From contig LVLI01000146.1 in the NCBI GenBank assembly GCA_001687465.1, forward strand, positions 115,390 to 179,389: a stretch of 64,000 nt of DNA, read 5' to 3'. The position numbers and the translations under genes are program-made. Positions 10,401 through 21,600 of this stretch are shown in pieces. Source of the stretch: Halocafeteria seosinensis (lineage: Eukaryota; Sar; Bigyra; Bicosoecida). The first letter of the stretch is position 1. The number at the start of each line of letters is the position of its first letter. The notes beneath the pieces were generated by a model. The model had not been told where the DNA came from and ran no database searches. It saw nothing but the letters and a program-made list of their open reading frames with translations.

Positions 10401-13400
10401 CTACATTACATCCTCCGATCCACGTAAGCTATTACCATCTCCCTGTTCTTCCAGCTGCAATCGCCCTGGAAGAGGATGGTTGTGGCCAGGTGCAAGGGAT
10501 GACGATAAAGTTGCGGATGAAGACGCTGAGGAGCGCAATTTCCACTCGTGGGCTTGAAGGGCTTCTTTGGGGATTTGATGCTGATGTCGCGGGTGCTTCC
10601 CCGGAGAACCTGTAAAACGCGAATAAATCCAAGAATACCTCATCTCTCCATCGAGTGGTTCAGATAGGCGAGCCTTACTTTGTTTAGATAGCGATGCGTC
10701 TGCGCTCTTCCTAGAGTGATAATACTTGTCCCCCTTGAGTTTTTGCTTTACTTCTTCCTGCAATTGGTAAACGTCCTGGATTGGTCTAATACTATTCTCC
10801 GACGCTTCATTTCGCAGTTGAAGCTTCTGGTTAAGATAATCTAAAACCTCACTTGGTTTGCAACCTCCGAACTTTTCCCTCATGTAAAGCCAAACATCAC
10901 TCCTCGTTCGTCGAGGCTTTTCTGAACCTCTGTATCCTTCGTACACATGACTCGAATCCGAGAACATTGCAAACTTCCCACAACTTTGGGCTTGAACTCT
11001 AGCGACTTTTGGGGTGTTTTCGGCAGGTCTGGTAGAAATCGTCAACGAGTTACTACCGCGACTTTTCCAGTTCCGAATTTGCTGAGGAGTACTGGAATTC
11101 GTAAGAGGCCATGTCTTTTGCGGGAGACTTTGAGCGTTTGGTGGTTGCAACGCGTCGCGTTCGCCGCTGACGTCACGCAGGATTGTTATCAAGAGGGGCT
11201 GCTCTTCTGACACGACTTCTTCGTACTCCCTCAACAGTTCCCGCAGTTCATCATATTTAGTATCAACTACAGTTATGCCTTGCACAACCGCAATCTGATC
11301 ATTCGGAACGATTAACCCATTCACAGCACCGTCGCCTGCCACGCCTACGACAGTCGCGCCGACAGGACGTCTATATTCATCGTAATAAGAGGGACTGAGA
11401 GATAAGCCGAATGGAACGTGAGATATTCGGAATGTCAAATACTTGAATTTGGGCTTCTGAAAGTGTTCAACTGAGTCCTCCAGATCCGAGAACTCAATGC
11501 CTGGCCGATCGGAAATCCATTGTTGTTGTTGTTCCCAGGACGCAGGGAAATTTTCATCCGCGTTACGCTTCTGAATTCCATCAATACTCTCCGTTACACT
11601 GCGAGGGCAAATGGATAGTTTGGGAGCTACTTTCTCATGCATGCTTCCCCGATCCATGGGCTCGGTCCCTGCCGGCCGTACCGACACAGCATTTTCCCGA
11701 GTGGATTCTGCAGAAGGCAACGACGTTTGTTCTAGGGCTTTAGACAGTTCGTCTCCATTGTCAAATTGGGGATTAAGAGTAGCCCCTTTGTCGAGCAAAG
11801 AAATGGCTTTTCCGCTAGTCGAAGTAGATTCATTAAATCCATGACCAAATATGTTCATCCTATGAGATTGAGTACCATTAGTATCCATTTCAGCGTTAGT
11901 CGGAGTAGTCATCGACTCAAATTGCTCCTCCAAAGTATCACTAGAGCCAGTATGGACTTGCACTCCTTGCCGACCTTGAATAGCGGGAGCGCTATCCTGA
12001 TTTCTTGTTACAGTTTCAGATGTCCCTTGTTTTGTAGGGAGAAATTCATCGATACTTTGAGGCGCCTCCAATTCGATTGGGGTACCGTCCACTTTGTTGA
12101 TCGAATCGTTCCCATCATCCTTTCCACTTGAGGATACGTCGACTTTTCCGCTACCGACATCCTCATTTAACGAGGCAGCATGCTCACCGCTCCTCGTGCC
12201 GACGAATTCACGGAAGTAGTTTTCGCCTCTACCCCATTTCTTCAATAGCTCCGAGGCAATGATAGACGAACGGACTGTCTGTTGTATCCGACGGAGCTTC
12301 AGTACGTCACGCGATGCTCGACTAACCGGCACTGGGAAATTGCGAACGCGCATTGCCTCCTCACCGAATTGTAACGCCTTTCTTGTTTCCCGTCTGTTAC
12401 GAGTCGAGGGTGAAAGGCAAAGAACAAGAATCGTAAAGCAGTTGTTTCCTAACGTGTGTTGTAGTAGCCGCGTCAACTTGGAGTCCCGATAGGGGATATG
12501 CCGATTGCGTCTCCTCCTACTCAAGGCCAGAATGATTTTACCCAGTGTGGTAATTGATCTATTAATTGCGCTAACTTCAAGCTTTGCATCCACATCAAGA
12601 GTGTCAACCGCTTCATCTTTGTTCCGAAACGAGCTGTTCAGGCTCGAGAGATCTGTGTGACTGTAAAGTTTGAGCGTAGATTCTGCACCCGCAAGATCAA
12701 CGAATGAAACCGTCGATATTACAGTTTGATCACTGTTCGTGGGGCGTTGTGTAAGCGTCAACATAGCGATGAAATGCGAACGGGAAGAACATTCATTAAA
12801 TCGAGTAGTAGAGACAATGCGGGAAGCTTGGGAGTGAACGAGCACCTTTTCCACACTGTCGATATCATCGACCACTACCTCAGTGGCACCTTGTAAGTAA
12901 GGCGCCCCATCAATATCCGACAGTAGTTTTAGTTTCGGAGACTTCGATTCATTTTGCCGCTGCGGCTTCGGTGTCGTCTTTGGACTTCGAAGCAGATCGT
13001 AGAACTCTTCCTCGTACAGCTCTACACAAGAGAATGTCAGACTATGCTGAGTCCCGTCATCGGCGTCCTTCGTTCCTTCAATCCGCGCAAAGATATCATG
13101 TACAGTCCGCGTCAAGATACCTTGTCCTTCGCTTTGGTGTATCTGGGGGCCCAACATGGTATGTGTCTTGCCGGCGGCCGTTTGTCCATACACGTATATG
13201 GCGCAGTTGATTCCTTGAAAAAGAGGGTCCAAAACTTGTTTCCCAGTGTCTCTATAGACGTGCTCCTGCGCTCCCCCCATACTGACTGTAGGAGCCATTC
13301 AAACAGAGTTCGCGCCCGCCATTTACGACGTACCTGAGAAGCTTTAGGCCCCAATGCCCGGTCCATTTGGTACACTTCGTATCCCCCTTGGGAGGCAGGG

Positions 13401-13687
13401 TCGTTATCATGGCGTACGGACTTCTGCAAAGACACAATACGTAGTAAACGTCCCTCGCCGTTGGAATCTCTAGGGCAGCCCAGTGTGCTTACCTGGTCCT
13501 TGCTCATATAAGCGCAATTTTCGCCATCCTGGTCCAGTTCAAATTGCAGCTGAGGGCGAAATCGGGACACTACATGAATACGGTCTTGCTTAGAAGGAGA
13601 TCGTCTAGAGCCTTCTGTATCGTGATTTAATGCTGTCCTCCCCACATCGGGCTTCGCCGCCGCACTATTGGACGGAATTTCGTTCAT
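10401..13687 (-). CDS. Kinesin motor protein with a C-terminal PDZ-like domain
   Basis: An N-terminal kinesin is a microtubule motor. Two exons (13687-13334 and 13265-10401), joined by a 68-nt intron inside the motor domain, give 1,072 residues. Motor motifs: GQTAAGKT P-loop (145-152), NECSSRSH switch I (275-282), VDLAGAE switch II (about 307-313), and RDSKLTRLLQHTLGNN of the alpha4 region. After a long polar linker, residues about 722-815 read as a PDZ domain: FGLSLSPS carboxylate loop, NGLIVPNDQIAVVQGITVVD, an alpha-B helix (YDELRELLREY), and a final strand PLLITILRD. The tail is basic and Ser-rich with a short helical segment (YQLQEEVKQKLKGDKYYHS). No long neck coiled coil is obvious, so dimerisation is uncertain. 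I cannot place it in a numbered kinesin family. Confidence 0.88.
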
Positions 13688-13978
13688 TCTCCTCCCAAAT
13701 TAACCTACTTGAATGTCATTTAGAAAGAAGCATGACTATAAAATTGATGATCGAAAACGTATAACGAAGTATCAACTATGTCAAACCTAACCTAATTCGT
13801 ACATCTGGTTTTTGACTCAACTACCATGTAACGTTACAATATGTAGAACTGTTTGACGACAGCTTGTGCAAAAATGCTTTGAAACTACAGTGAGATCGGA
13901 AAGAAGGATTCACTTGCATTAAGTTCCGGAAATACGGGACATATCGTGTCACCATTGCAATACAGAGTGTCCGGCTAT

Positions 13979-15702
13979 TCACTTCTTCTTCTTCGCTTGC
14001 TTGGAAGCCTTGCTAGTAGTGTCGTTAGCACCGCGCTTTTGCCCTGGAGAAACCTTTGATGTGCTTGATGGCTTGGGAGCACCAAAGAAACTGTCCAGTC
14101 GGCGTTGTTGGGTTTTACCCTTTGCAGCTTTTAACTTGGCGATACCTGCAGCACCGTTAAGTCCTTACGAAGGGATCCAGCAGATAAAAAAGGGTACGAC
14201 TTACCGGAATCAACACGTTGAGGGTTAAATCCATGTTTGTCTACGAGAAACTTTTTCAGCTCCTCTTCCTTCGGCTCTTCCCACTTAAGAAGCGGCCGTA
14301 TTTCCTCTGAGTTCCTTACTTCATGTTCTTTGAATAACTTTCGTGCCGTTACATAGTCGAAGTTCTCGGGAATTCTGCGACGTAAGGACGAAAAGAATGC
14401 TTTAAGCGCAAACAGCGAAAACAAAACAATGTGCTCTATAATGCTCACTGGTTTTTCTCCTTATCCAGAGTGGCCAATGCTCCCTCAAGGTTTCCATGCT
14501 TCTTGATAAGATTTAGACTCGTCTTGGGACCGATTCCTGCAAAAAGCGAGGCGTAAGTTACTCCTTCAGACTTGCAGCGATCACATTGGGTGCGTACCTC
14601 TAATTGTTCCACAGTAGTCACAGCCACAGAGGATACACATATCAATAAATTGATCCATCGTTAGTTCCAAGCCTTCCAACGCTTTCTTCAAGTCAATTTG
14701 AATTATCGGAAGCTTGCGCACTTCTGAAAATGCTAACCTTCGTACCTGTGCACGTAGTTCAATATTGTTCTCACCACAATATACAAAAATTTAGATCACG
14801 AAGTACGTACCAAAACAGGGGCCTCAAATGTTAAGGTATCTAAGTCTTCCGAACCAGCACCCCAGACAACTCCATCACGAGAGAGTGTAGCACACTGGGC
14901 TTCTGCTTCACATGGGGCTTCGACAATTGGCATACCCATTAGTTTCAGCAATTCCTTGCAGTCTTCTTGGTGAGCCTCCGTCATTTTCACAGTTCGTTTA
15001 GAGAAGCGTTCAATGTCTTCCTTATTCCCAGCTTCAGTAGCCTCTTTCAAATCGGTGGAAGCTTTTTCCTTTACTTCTTTTCTTCTTCCCAACTGAGAGC
15101 AAAATGTACTTCGATTAATTGACGCTGGCATAGCTAGTTCCACGTAGTAGTATTTCACCTACCTCTACAGACTTCAGTTCTGGTGGCTTTCCATCGAAGA
15201 CGTAGACGGGTTTAATACCATTTTCCATCAGACGGATCGTCCTATTGAAGAGACCTTGCAGATGGCTGAAACACGTAGCAAAGGCTGTTGATACTTCGGG
15301 CGCGTCAGGGTTCACGACGCGGTTCTGCATACCTCGTAACCTCTCCTGATTCGTTGGTCAACATGGCAGCAGGAGCACCTCCTTCAGAGCTTCGCACAGC
15401 AACCTGTAGTCATCATACACAAAAGGTAACTTTATTAAGAGTGTCCACCTTACTCGGGTAAGCATATATGGCTGATATCCTTACCAAAAACTGGTAAATG
15501 GCGCCAGACGCATCCAGTGCAATCGTCCTGTATTAACGCAAGATATAGTCAATCCAGCACCGTCAGCACTTCAAGAGGGAAATATACGACTTTTACAGTC
15601 CGAATCATCCACGTACCGACCCATTAAACTCTTTAAATCGACCTCTTTGACTGCGTTAGGCGCATTTTCGTAGAGGAGACGACTTAGGTTTTTAATCCCC
15701 AT
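13979..15702 (-). CDS. FEN1: Flap endonuclease 1 (FEN1)
   Basis: FEN1 removes 5' flaps during Okazaki-fragment maturation and long-patch base-excision repair, working on PCNA. Nine exons (15702-15617, 15527-15485, 15403-15333, 15265-15163, 15092-14811, 14745-14598, 14536-14449, 14374-14205, 14145-13979) splice perfectly in frame to 385 residues, the normal family length. It starts [15 protein letters not shown], with the first catalytic Asp at residue 34 (IALDAS). Others lie in [10 protein letters not shown], in the Glu-rich [11 protein letters not shown], and in [10 protein letters not shown]. The helix-hairpin-helix region reads [20 protein letters not shown]-interacting PIP box, QQRRLDSFF, precedes a lysine-rich tail. 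An insertion of about five residues (NESGEVT region) precedes the second catalytic Asp. This is by far the most intron-dense gene here. Confidence 0.95.
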
Positions 15703-17140
15703 TGTGCTTGTATTTTCTTCCTATAGACCCCCAAGCGAATAAGGATGACTAAAAATGCGAAATGATGGTGTCAACCCTTAAAAAATGTTGGTATTGGTCT
15801 ATAAAATAGCTACGGAAGACGACTGCCGAGGATTTCAAATGGTACAGAATTTGAATTCTCAAGGGCCATAACTTCAAGGACAGAGTGAGGAAGTGTTAGT
15901 AAGTTACTGTGTTACCCGCAAGTGTTTAGCCGCTGCACGACCATGGTGCGATACGAACTGAGGCGTAGCCTCAGATACTGCGTGGCGTTATTTATGTTGA
16001 TCTAGGAACCACTGATTTGGTGTGCCAACACGTTGCTCAGATTGATTCCCTGTGATTCCATTATTGCCAGACCCAGACCACCTAAAATTAATACCGGTGT
16101 TACCATATTACCGGTACGAGGCCGGAGTCCAGAAGTTCGGTGCACATCTTGCCAAAAGCTTAGCTTGTCGAGACATTGCCTCTTCTCCCATTTGTACATT
16201 GTAGTGAGATAGTCCGTCGTTTCACTACTACATTCTGGGAAAAGCAAGTGATGTCAAACAGCGTCCTTTCACACACTGCTTCCAGTGGCCGAGAAAAAAC
16301 GCTTTCGGATGCAAACACTGGAACAATATACGTTAGAAATTTTACAATTCCATGGACCAATGCGGTCCAACGTCCTCATGGAAGTGAAGTGAACCATGAA
16401 GGCCCGGCACAAATGGCGTCTCTTCGTCATTGATGAAACGAGCATGCTTCGTCCAAGCAAATTTCTGTCATGGCCAAATGGCTCACGGACTTTACAACAG
16501 ATCCAAAAAGCCATAGCAATACGTGATCCGTGGGGTCCCACTATTCAGGGTAGTCCTCCGTTTGGCATCCTAGTGGCGAAGATCCATGTCGCTACCAGGC
16601 CGGTAATACCTTCATGACCGTGTGCTCTTACACTAGTGATATGACGCCGGAGACTGCTTGACATGAGCGGCAATACTTTATCCCCATTAAATTCACCGTA
16701 GACTACGACGTCACTACGTCCGTAGTCACTTGTATTCTGCGCGAATGCGGAGTTCTTCAACCTCGCCGCCCAAGAACGCAGTGTATTATAATTGATAGAT
16801 TGACTAGCATTGTTAAGCGTATTCTTGTAGAAAACCAAAGAAAAACTTTTTTCATTTTATTGTTTGCACCGCAAGTGGTATTGCAATCGAGTAAGTGTGC
16901 AGAGTGGTACTTCTTGTCCTGCTACTGTCGGTGGTTGCACCGTGGTTCTTCCGTGGAACAAATACAATGCCCCCTCGCATACCTCCTTTGTCGTTGATTG
17001 CGCCTCTAGACCATACGTAGGAGAAAGGGAACTACTTTTCCTTTAACAACCAATGTTAATCAATGATGGTTTCCCTTCATTCATGTGCATGTTGGAGCTA
17101 ACTTGATTTTTTTGTTTGCAGGCAAGAAAACTCAGCAAAA
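15703..17140. other. Region with unresolved small minus-strand frames
   Basis: Between the FEN1 start and glutaredoxin lie about 1.4 kb. Minus-strand frames at 16838-16545, 16541-16269 and 16247-16002 could be exons of one small gene. The last ends in a hydrophobic stretch (VTPVLILGGLGLAIMES) and one begins with a presequence-like MSSSLRRHITS before a GTAAGA donor. I could not find a splice set that keeps one frame throughout, so no gene model is given. The 3' part (16839-17140) holds the promoter and probably a 5'-UTR acceptor (TTTGCAG at 17115-17121) for glutaredoxin. Confidence 0.3.
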
Positions 17141-17590
17141 ATGGCATCTGAGAAGGATATGGTACAAGAAATGATTAACAACAACAAGGTGATTGTATTC
17201 AGCAAGACTTGGTGCCCATTCTGCACAAAGGCTAAGAATGTGTAAGTCTTGTGTCCCTTTCCGGAAAGATGGAGTCCGTAGAACTTGCGTGCGTTCTATG
17301 GGAATGCAGGTTCAAGAACTATCCGGAAGTATCGCCTTACTATGTTGAACTGGATCAACGTGAAGATGGAGGAAAAATTCAAAGCTCCGTACAGGAGATC
17401 ACTGGACAACGTACGGTGCCTAATGTAATCATTGGTAGGTTGAGATTATGTTGAGTGTTTTCACTATCATTGTTCACTCTCTGACGACTCCTATGCAGCT
17501 GGGAAGAGCATCGGTGGTGGAGATGAAACCGAACAGGCTCATCGATCGGGTGAACTTCGCCAAAAGTTGAAGGACGCGGGTGTATTGTAA
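17141..17590 (+). CDS. Dithiol glutaredoxin
   Basis: This is a small thiol-disulfide oxidoreductase that uses glutathione to reduce protein disulfides and deglutathionylate proteins. Three exons (17141-17241, 17310-17434, 17499-17590) give 105 residues, the normal length. The active site is CPFC at residues 25-28 within KTWCPFCTKAK. The cis-proline and glutathione-binding loop is TVPNVIIAGKSIGGGDET. There is no targeting peptide, so it is likely cytosolic. Its stop codon is only 7 bp from that of the convergent Nudix gene, so the transcripts must overlap. Confidence 0.93.
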
Positions 17591-17597
17591 ACGAATC

Positions 17598-18607
17598 CTA
17601 CAGTTCCTCTCCTGCTTGACTCGTTATTGTGTCCAGGTGGCGCTTCAAGTGTTCGCAGTCGATGGTCTTGGGTAGCAGTTGTTTTACACTTCCATCTTGG
17701 GTATCCTGGAAAGAGGGATAAGTCGTTGCGGCATATCCAACAATAGACAAACAAACTTTTCAAGAAAAGGAACGAACCTTAATTAACTGTCTCAGACTTG
17801 TAGCAATTAGTTCGTCATGATCGAAAGCAACCCCTGGCAAATCTTTAACATTGTGCCATTGCGCAGCTGACGCATCGTCGTCACCTTTGACGGCTCCCTG
17901 GAGAATCAATGCTAACTCGTGGTATGCACGTTTTCCACAAACCTCAGCAAATCTTACTCTGTTGTCGACTACCGTGTAATAGGCAACTGAGATTGTGTGT
18001 CCTCGGGGATCTCTTCCGGGTTTACCAAATGCACCCACCTGTTTGACTTTCGGGACTTTTAAGTGCGTTTCCTGCACGACAAAACTAGCTAAAGCCTCTC
18101 ATTGCATTTTGTCCTCGATCCCAAAACGCACCTCTTGAAGTTCCCTCAGTGCTGCGTCGCGAAGATCTTCGTGAGGATCGACAAATCCTCCAGGGAGAGC
18201 CCATTTGCCTTCGAACGGGTCCTTTCCTCGTTGAATCATGAGCAAGTACAAGTTATCTGGTTGGACCCATTCACTCGTTTCCAACCTTACTCTGAAATAC
18301 CACTCTTCTTGATGCACATACCTTGCTCGAAGGCGAAGATTAGCGCATCCACCGTGACGGCGGGTCGTGGGAATTTGTACGTGTACCCTCCTCCTTCGCT
18401 GGACGATGCCATCGTGTTGAAAGACCACGCGGAGCAGACAGAATTCTCTCCTAATGACTGTAAACGTGCTGCTGCTGCCGTCGTCGTGGCGAGCCAAGTC
18501 ACACCGGCCGCGGCGGCGACAAAATTGTATTTATGATATACTCCGGTGGATTGTCGTAGTGTGCGATGCAATATAATATTCGTATTGTTTCGTAGAATGG
18601 AAGCCAT
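17598..18607 (-). CDS. Nudix hydrolase (ADP-ribose / nucleotide pyrophosphatase-like)
   Basis: Nudix enzymes hydrolyse nucleoside diphosphates linked to another moiety. Four exons (18607-18322, 18256-18132, 18071-17778, 17705-17598) give 270 residues. The spliced core reads [19 protein letters not shown], then [17 protein letters not shown], and the Nudix box runs GGFVDPHE through ALRELQEET, with the last Glu-Thr supplied by exon 3. This subgroup (kWALPGGF with a preceding vTVD) includes bacterial and plant ADP-ribose pyrophosphatase-like proteins and NrtR-like folds. The N-terminal 70 residues are Ala/Arg-rich with few acids and could target an organelle. An internal Met (MASSSEGG) is an alternative cytosolic start. 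It shares a 92-bp promoter with the divergent giant-protein gene. Confidence 0.88.
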
Positions 18608-18699
18608 GGATCATCAGTTAAGACGGTGAATAGAGACATACAAAGCAGCGCAACAATCCAAAAGCCTCTTGGAGTTAAATATCGTTTGTCCTCTTCGTA
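18608..18699. promoter_or_regulatory. Short bidirectional promoter
   Basis: Only 92 bp separate the divergent ATG codons of the Nudix gene and the 2,454-residue protein. Both promoters and 5' UTRs must fit here or extend into the coding regions. Confidence 0.5.
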
Positions 18700-21600
18700 A
18701 TGAGCAAGCCGAATACGAATCCATTCACACAGCAGTCAGCGCCGCAGGCGCAGCCATCGTCTACAACCCAGAACACGGATACAGGAGCGCCGAGTAGCGT
18801 GAAAAGTCCCGGGAGGAATCCATTTGCTCAACAGCAGCAACAGCCTCCGGAAGACACAGATGCGGCAGGTGCTTTTCCATCATCCGCTGCTGCGATAGGT
18901 ACCCCTAACAGTGCAATGGACAGCTCAAAAAAAGGAATGAACCCATTTGCGTCTCCTCCACAGCCACAAACGGGCGCAAATAGACCGCCACCAGAACCTG
19001 CGGGAGCTGGGACGAGCCCTCACAGGGTATCTTGGCAGCAATCTCCCGTGACGGGCACCTCAAGTGAGGCAGTGCCGGTTGTAGGACACCAAGTCACTTC
19101 CTTCTCCAGTGGGACCGGAAGAGAGGGTGCAGCTGAAGAAGACATGAGTTACGAGCCACTCTCGCAGAACGCGGAGGCAACGGGAGGAACCAACAATGGC
19201 ATTGGCGAGGAAACCCCAAGGGCAACGAACCCATTTGCAACCTCTGCGGTCAGTCCGCCACATCCTACGAAGGATACTACACAACCTCCAGGGTACATAC
19301 AATGGAAGCAGCGACAACAACAAAGTGATGAGAGGGCACCGGAGCCTCTTCCCGCTAACGCTGTAGTCGGCTCTAGAGGAGTTGTCATGGAAGAGGAAAA
19401 GACCTACTACTTCAAGCCGAATGCAAAGCAAAATGAGGGGAATGTTGCTCAGATGCGATTTTGGAGGCCATCACTTGAGTCTCTCGCTTTTTCTAAGATT
19501 AGTGGGCCAGCTACGGTGACCACTAATCCGGCACTGTTTCAACACAACACGATGGAGAGAGTGGGTCTCGGAAGGGTATTGAGTTTGAACGGGAAGCCCA
19601 AGGAGGTATTTTTGAAACTGAGAGGTGCCCAGATTACCGCTACCGCCAATCACCGCGATCCAACACCGCTATTTCATATCCCCTTGAATCCCACAACTCG
19701 GGTTTTCGCCAGTACACGGAGGTTTGGTAGCCCCCCTACCAATGACATTATAAGTGCACTTTATCGAGCGCTACCAAGAACTGCAGTGTCTTGGGAAGAG
19801 GACGGATCGGGCCACTTTTTTGAGCCAATCCAACGCCCTCCCAGCGGAAGTAAGTTACCATTGGTCCTGGAACTATGGACCGATAATCCCATTTCAGGCC
19901 GGAATAATCCCAGGAGCAAGACGAAACTAATGGCATTTCTGCAATTCTCCGGGATTCTTCAGTACTTTCAATGGGCAGATGCGATTGACAATGTTATTCA
20001 TATTCTCAGAGGGAACTTCTCGCTACCTATGGCTCCAGCAGCTCCACCCCTGACGCGGGTGCTGCCAACTGTGTACGATACTCGTAGTATAAGGGCGTCA
20101 TTGTACAGAACCGGGAGGATATACTTGACCCAACTAGAAGATTCGCAGGCTGGCGTTCCACTGACATCTCGCATGTCGTTGACGAGCAACTCTGCCACTA
20201 TAGTCTGGAATCATCCCTCACCTGAGAGGAGTGCAGAGCGCATCACTGAGTTCATAATGCAGGTTTTCTTGGAAGATAAGCTGTTTAAGACGTTACGAAT
20301 GCCCTTCTTCCAGATGCAGTCCGTAACTTCATCTGATCTCCATGAAATGCCCACTGAATCTGGCTGCATATGTCTGGATTACGCGACGGATACGGTAGCA
20401 CGCTTTGCCGAGCAATCGACTGGTGGTGTCCATCGATGTCAACCTGCGGATCAACATGCACCTTTGTCACATTTACTCTGCGCCAATGTGCATGGTCTCG
20501 AATCAAACTCGATCTACAACTTTCGAATTCTATCTGTTAATCGATTTGGCTACAGTTCTAATGGCTTGGGCTCATCTCCCCTGGCATGTTGTAGAACGAT
20601 GAAACCCATTTCCTCCGTAACTTGTACAGCAGAAAATGTGATATCCCATTCCTCGGCTTTTGTCTTACGATGGACCGTGGAGACGGAGAGTGAAGAGGCT
20701 AATATTGATTACATTGGTGGTAACGATCTTACGTCTCAGGAGAAGGAGCTATATAGTCCCTTTACCCGGCTTTTGCACAGTATTGGTGATAAATCCACTC
20801 CTCCTGATGGCTTCACCGTGGAGGTAACCCTCGCGGACTCTGAGCAGTTGGCAGAATGGATCGAGTCAGATTCGTTACCGCTTCTGGACTGGAAGCGTTT
20901 CATACATATTCCCATAGGCGTTGCTTGCCGGACAAAGGCTTGTTTGGACTCATACGGGCCTTGTGATAACTTTGTAATGCAACACGAGGAATTTCGAGAA
21001 CTCAACAGCTTAGTCCGTGGGATGCGTGCATCCACCGACCAAAATGAGATGGGAGAAACAGATCACAGTGTGAGTTTTGGCGGGCTTGTAGATGGACTAG
21101 CGCCGGCGTCACCGTATGTGGTTAGGCTATGTACCCATTCACAAGGCAATTTTTCCCCTTTTAGCGAAGAGTTCGGTCCATTTTGGACTCTAGGACCACC
21201 ATCGAAGCCACCTCCCGTCGTTACAGAGGTAAAAGAGGAGGTTTCAGCTTCTAGTGTAAGCGTCGAAGTTCACCCACCAGAGTTAGGGGAACTGGATGCG
21301 CCTCTCGAAGGGATGGAGATATATCTTGTTCAAGCTAATTCTGCGCGAGAGATTCGCAAGATAATGACGTCCGAAAATTGTACCGAGATGTTCGATCGGG
21401 TTATAAAGCAGCGGTTTGAGGATATTTTTGGCTCTGAGAGTGCAGAAACTGTCAATGTTGGGAGACTTCAGGTACACCCCAACATCAGAAATAGTTTTGC
21501 AGTAAAATTCATTGGGCTAGCTTCGGATTCGCCATACTATGTAGTGAGCCGGGCATTCAACGCTGTAGCTATTGGTCCGTTTACGCGGCATCCCACTCAA

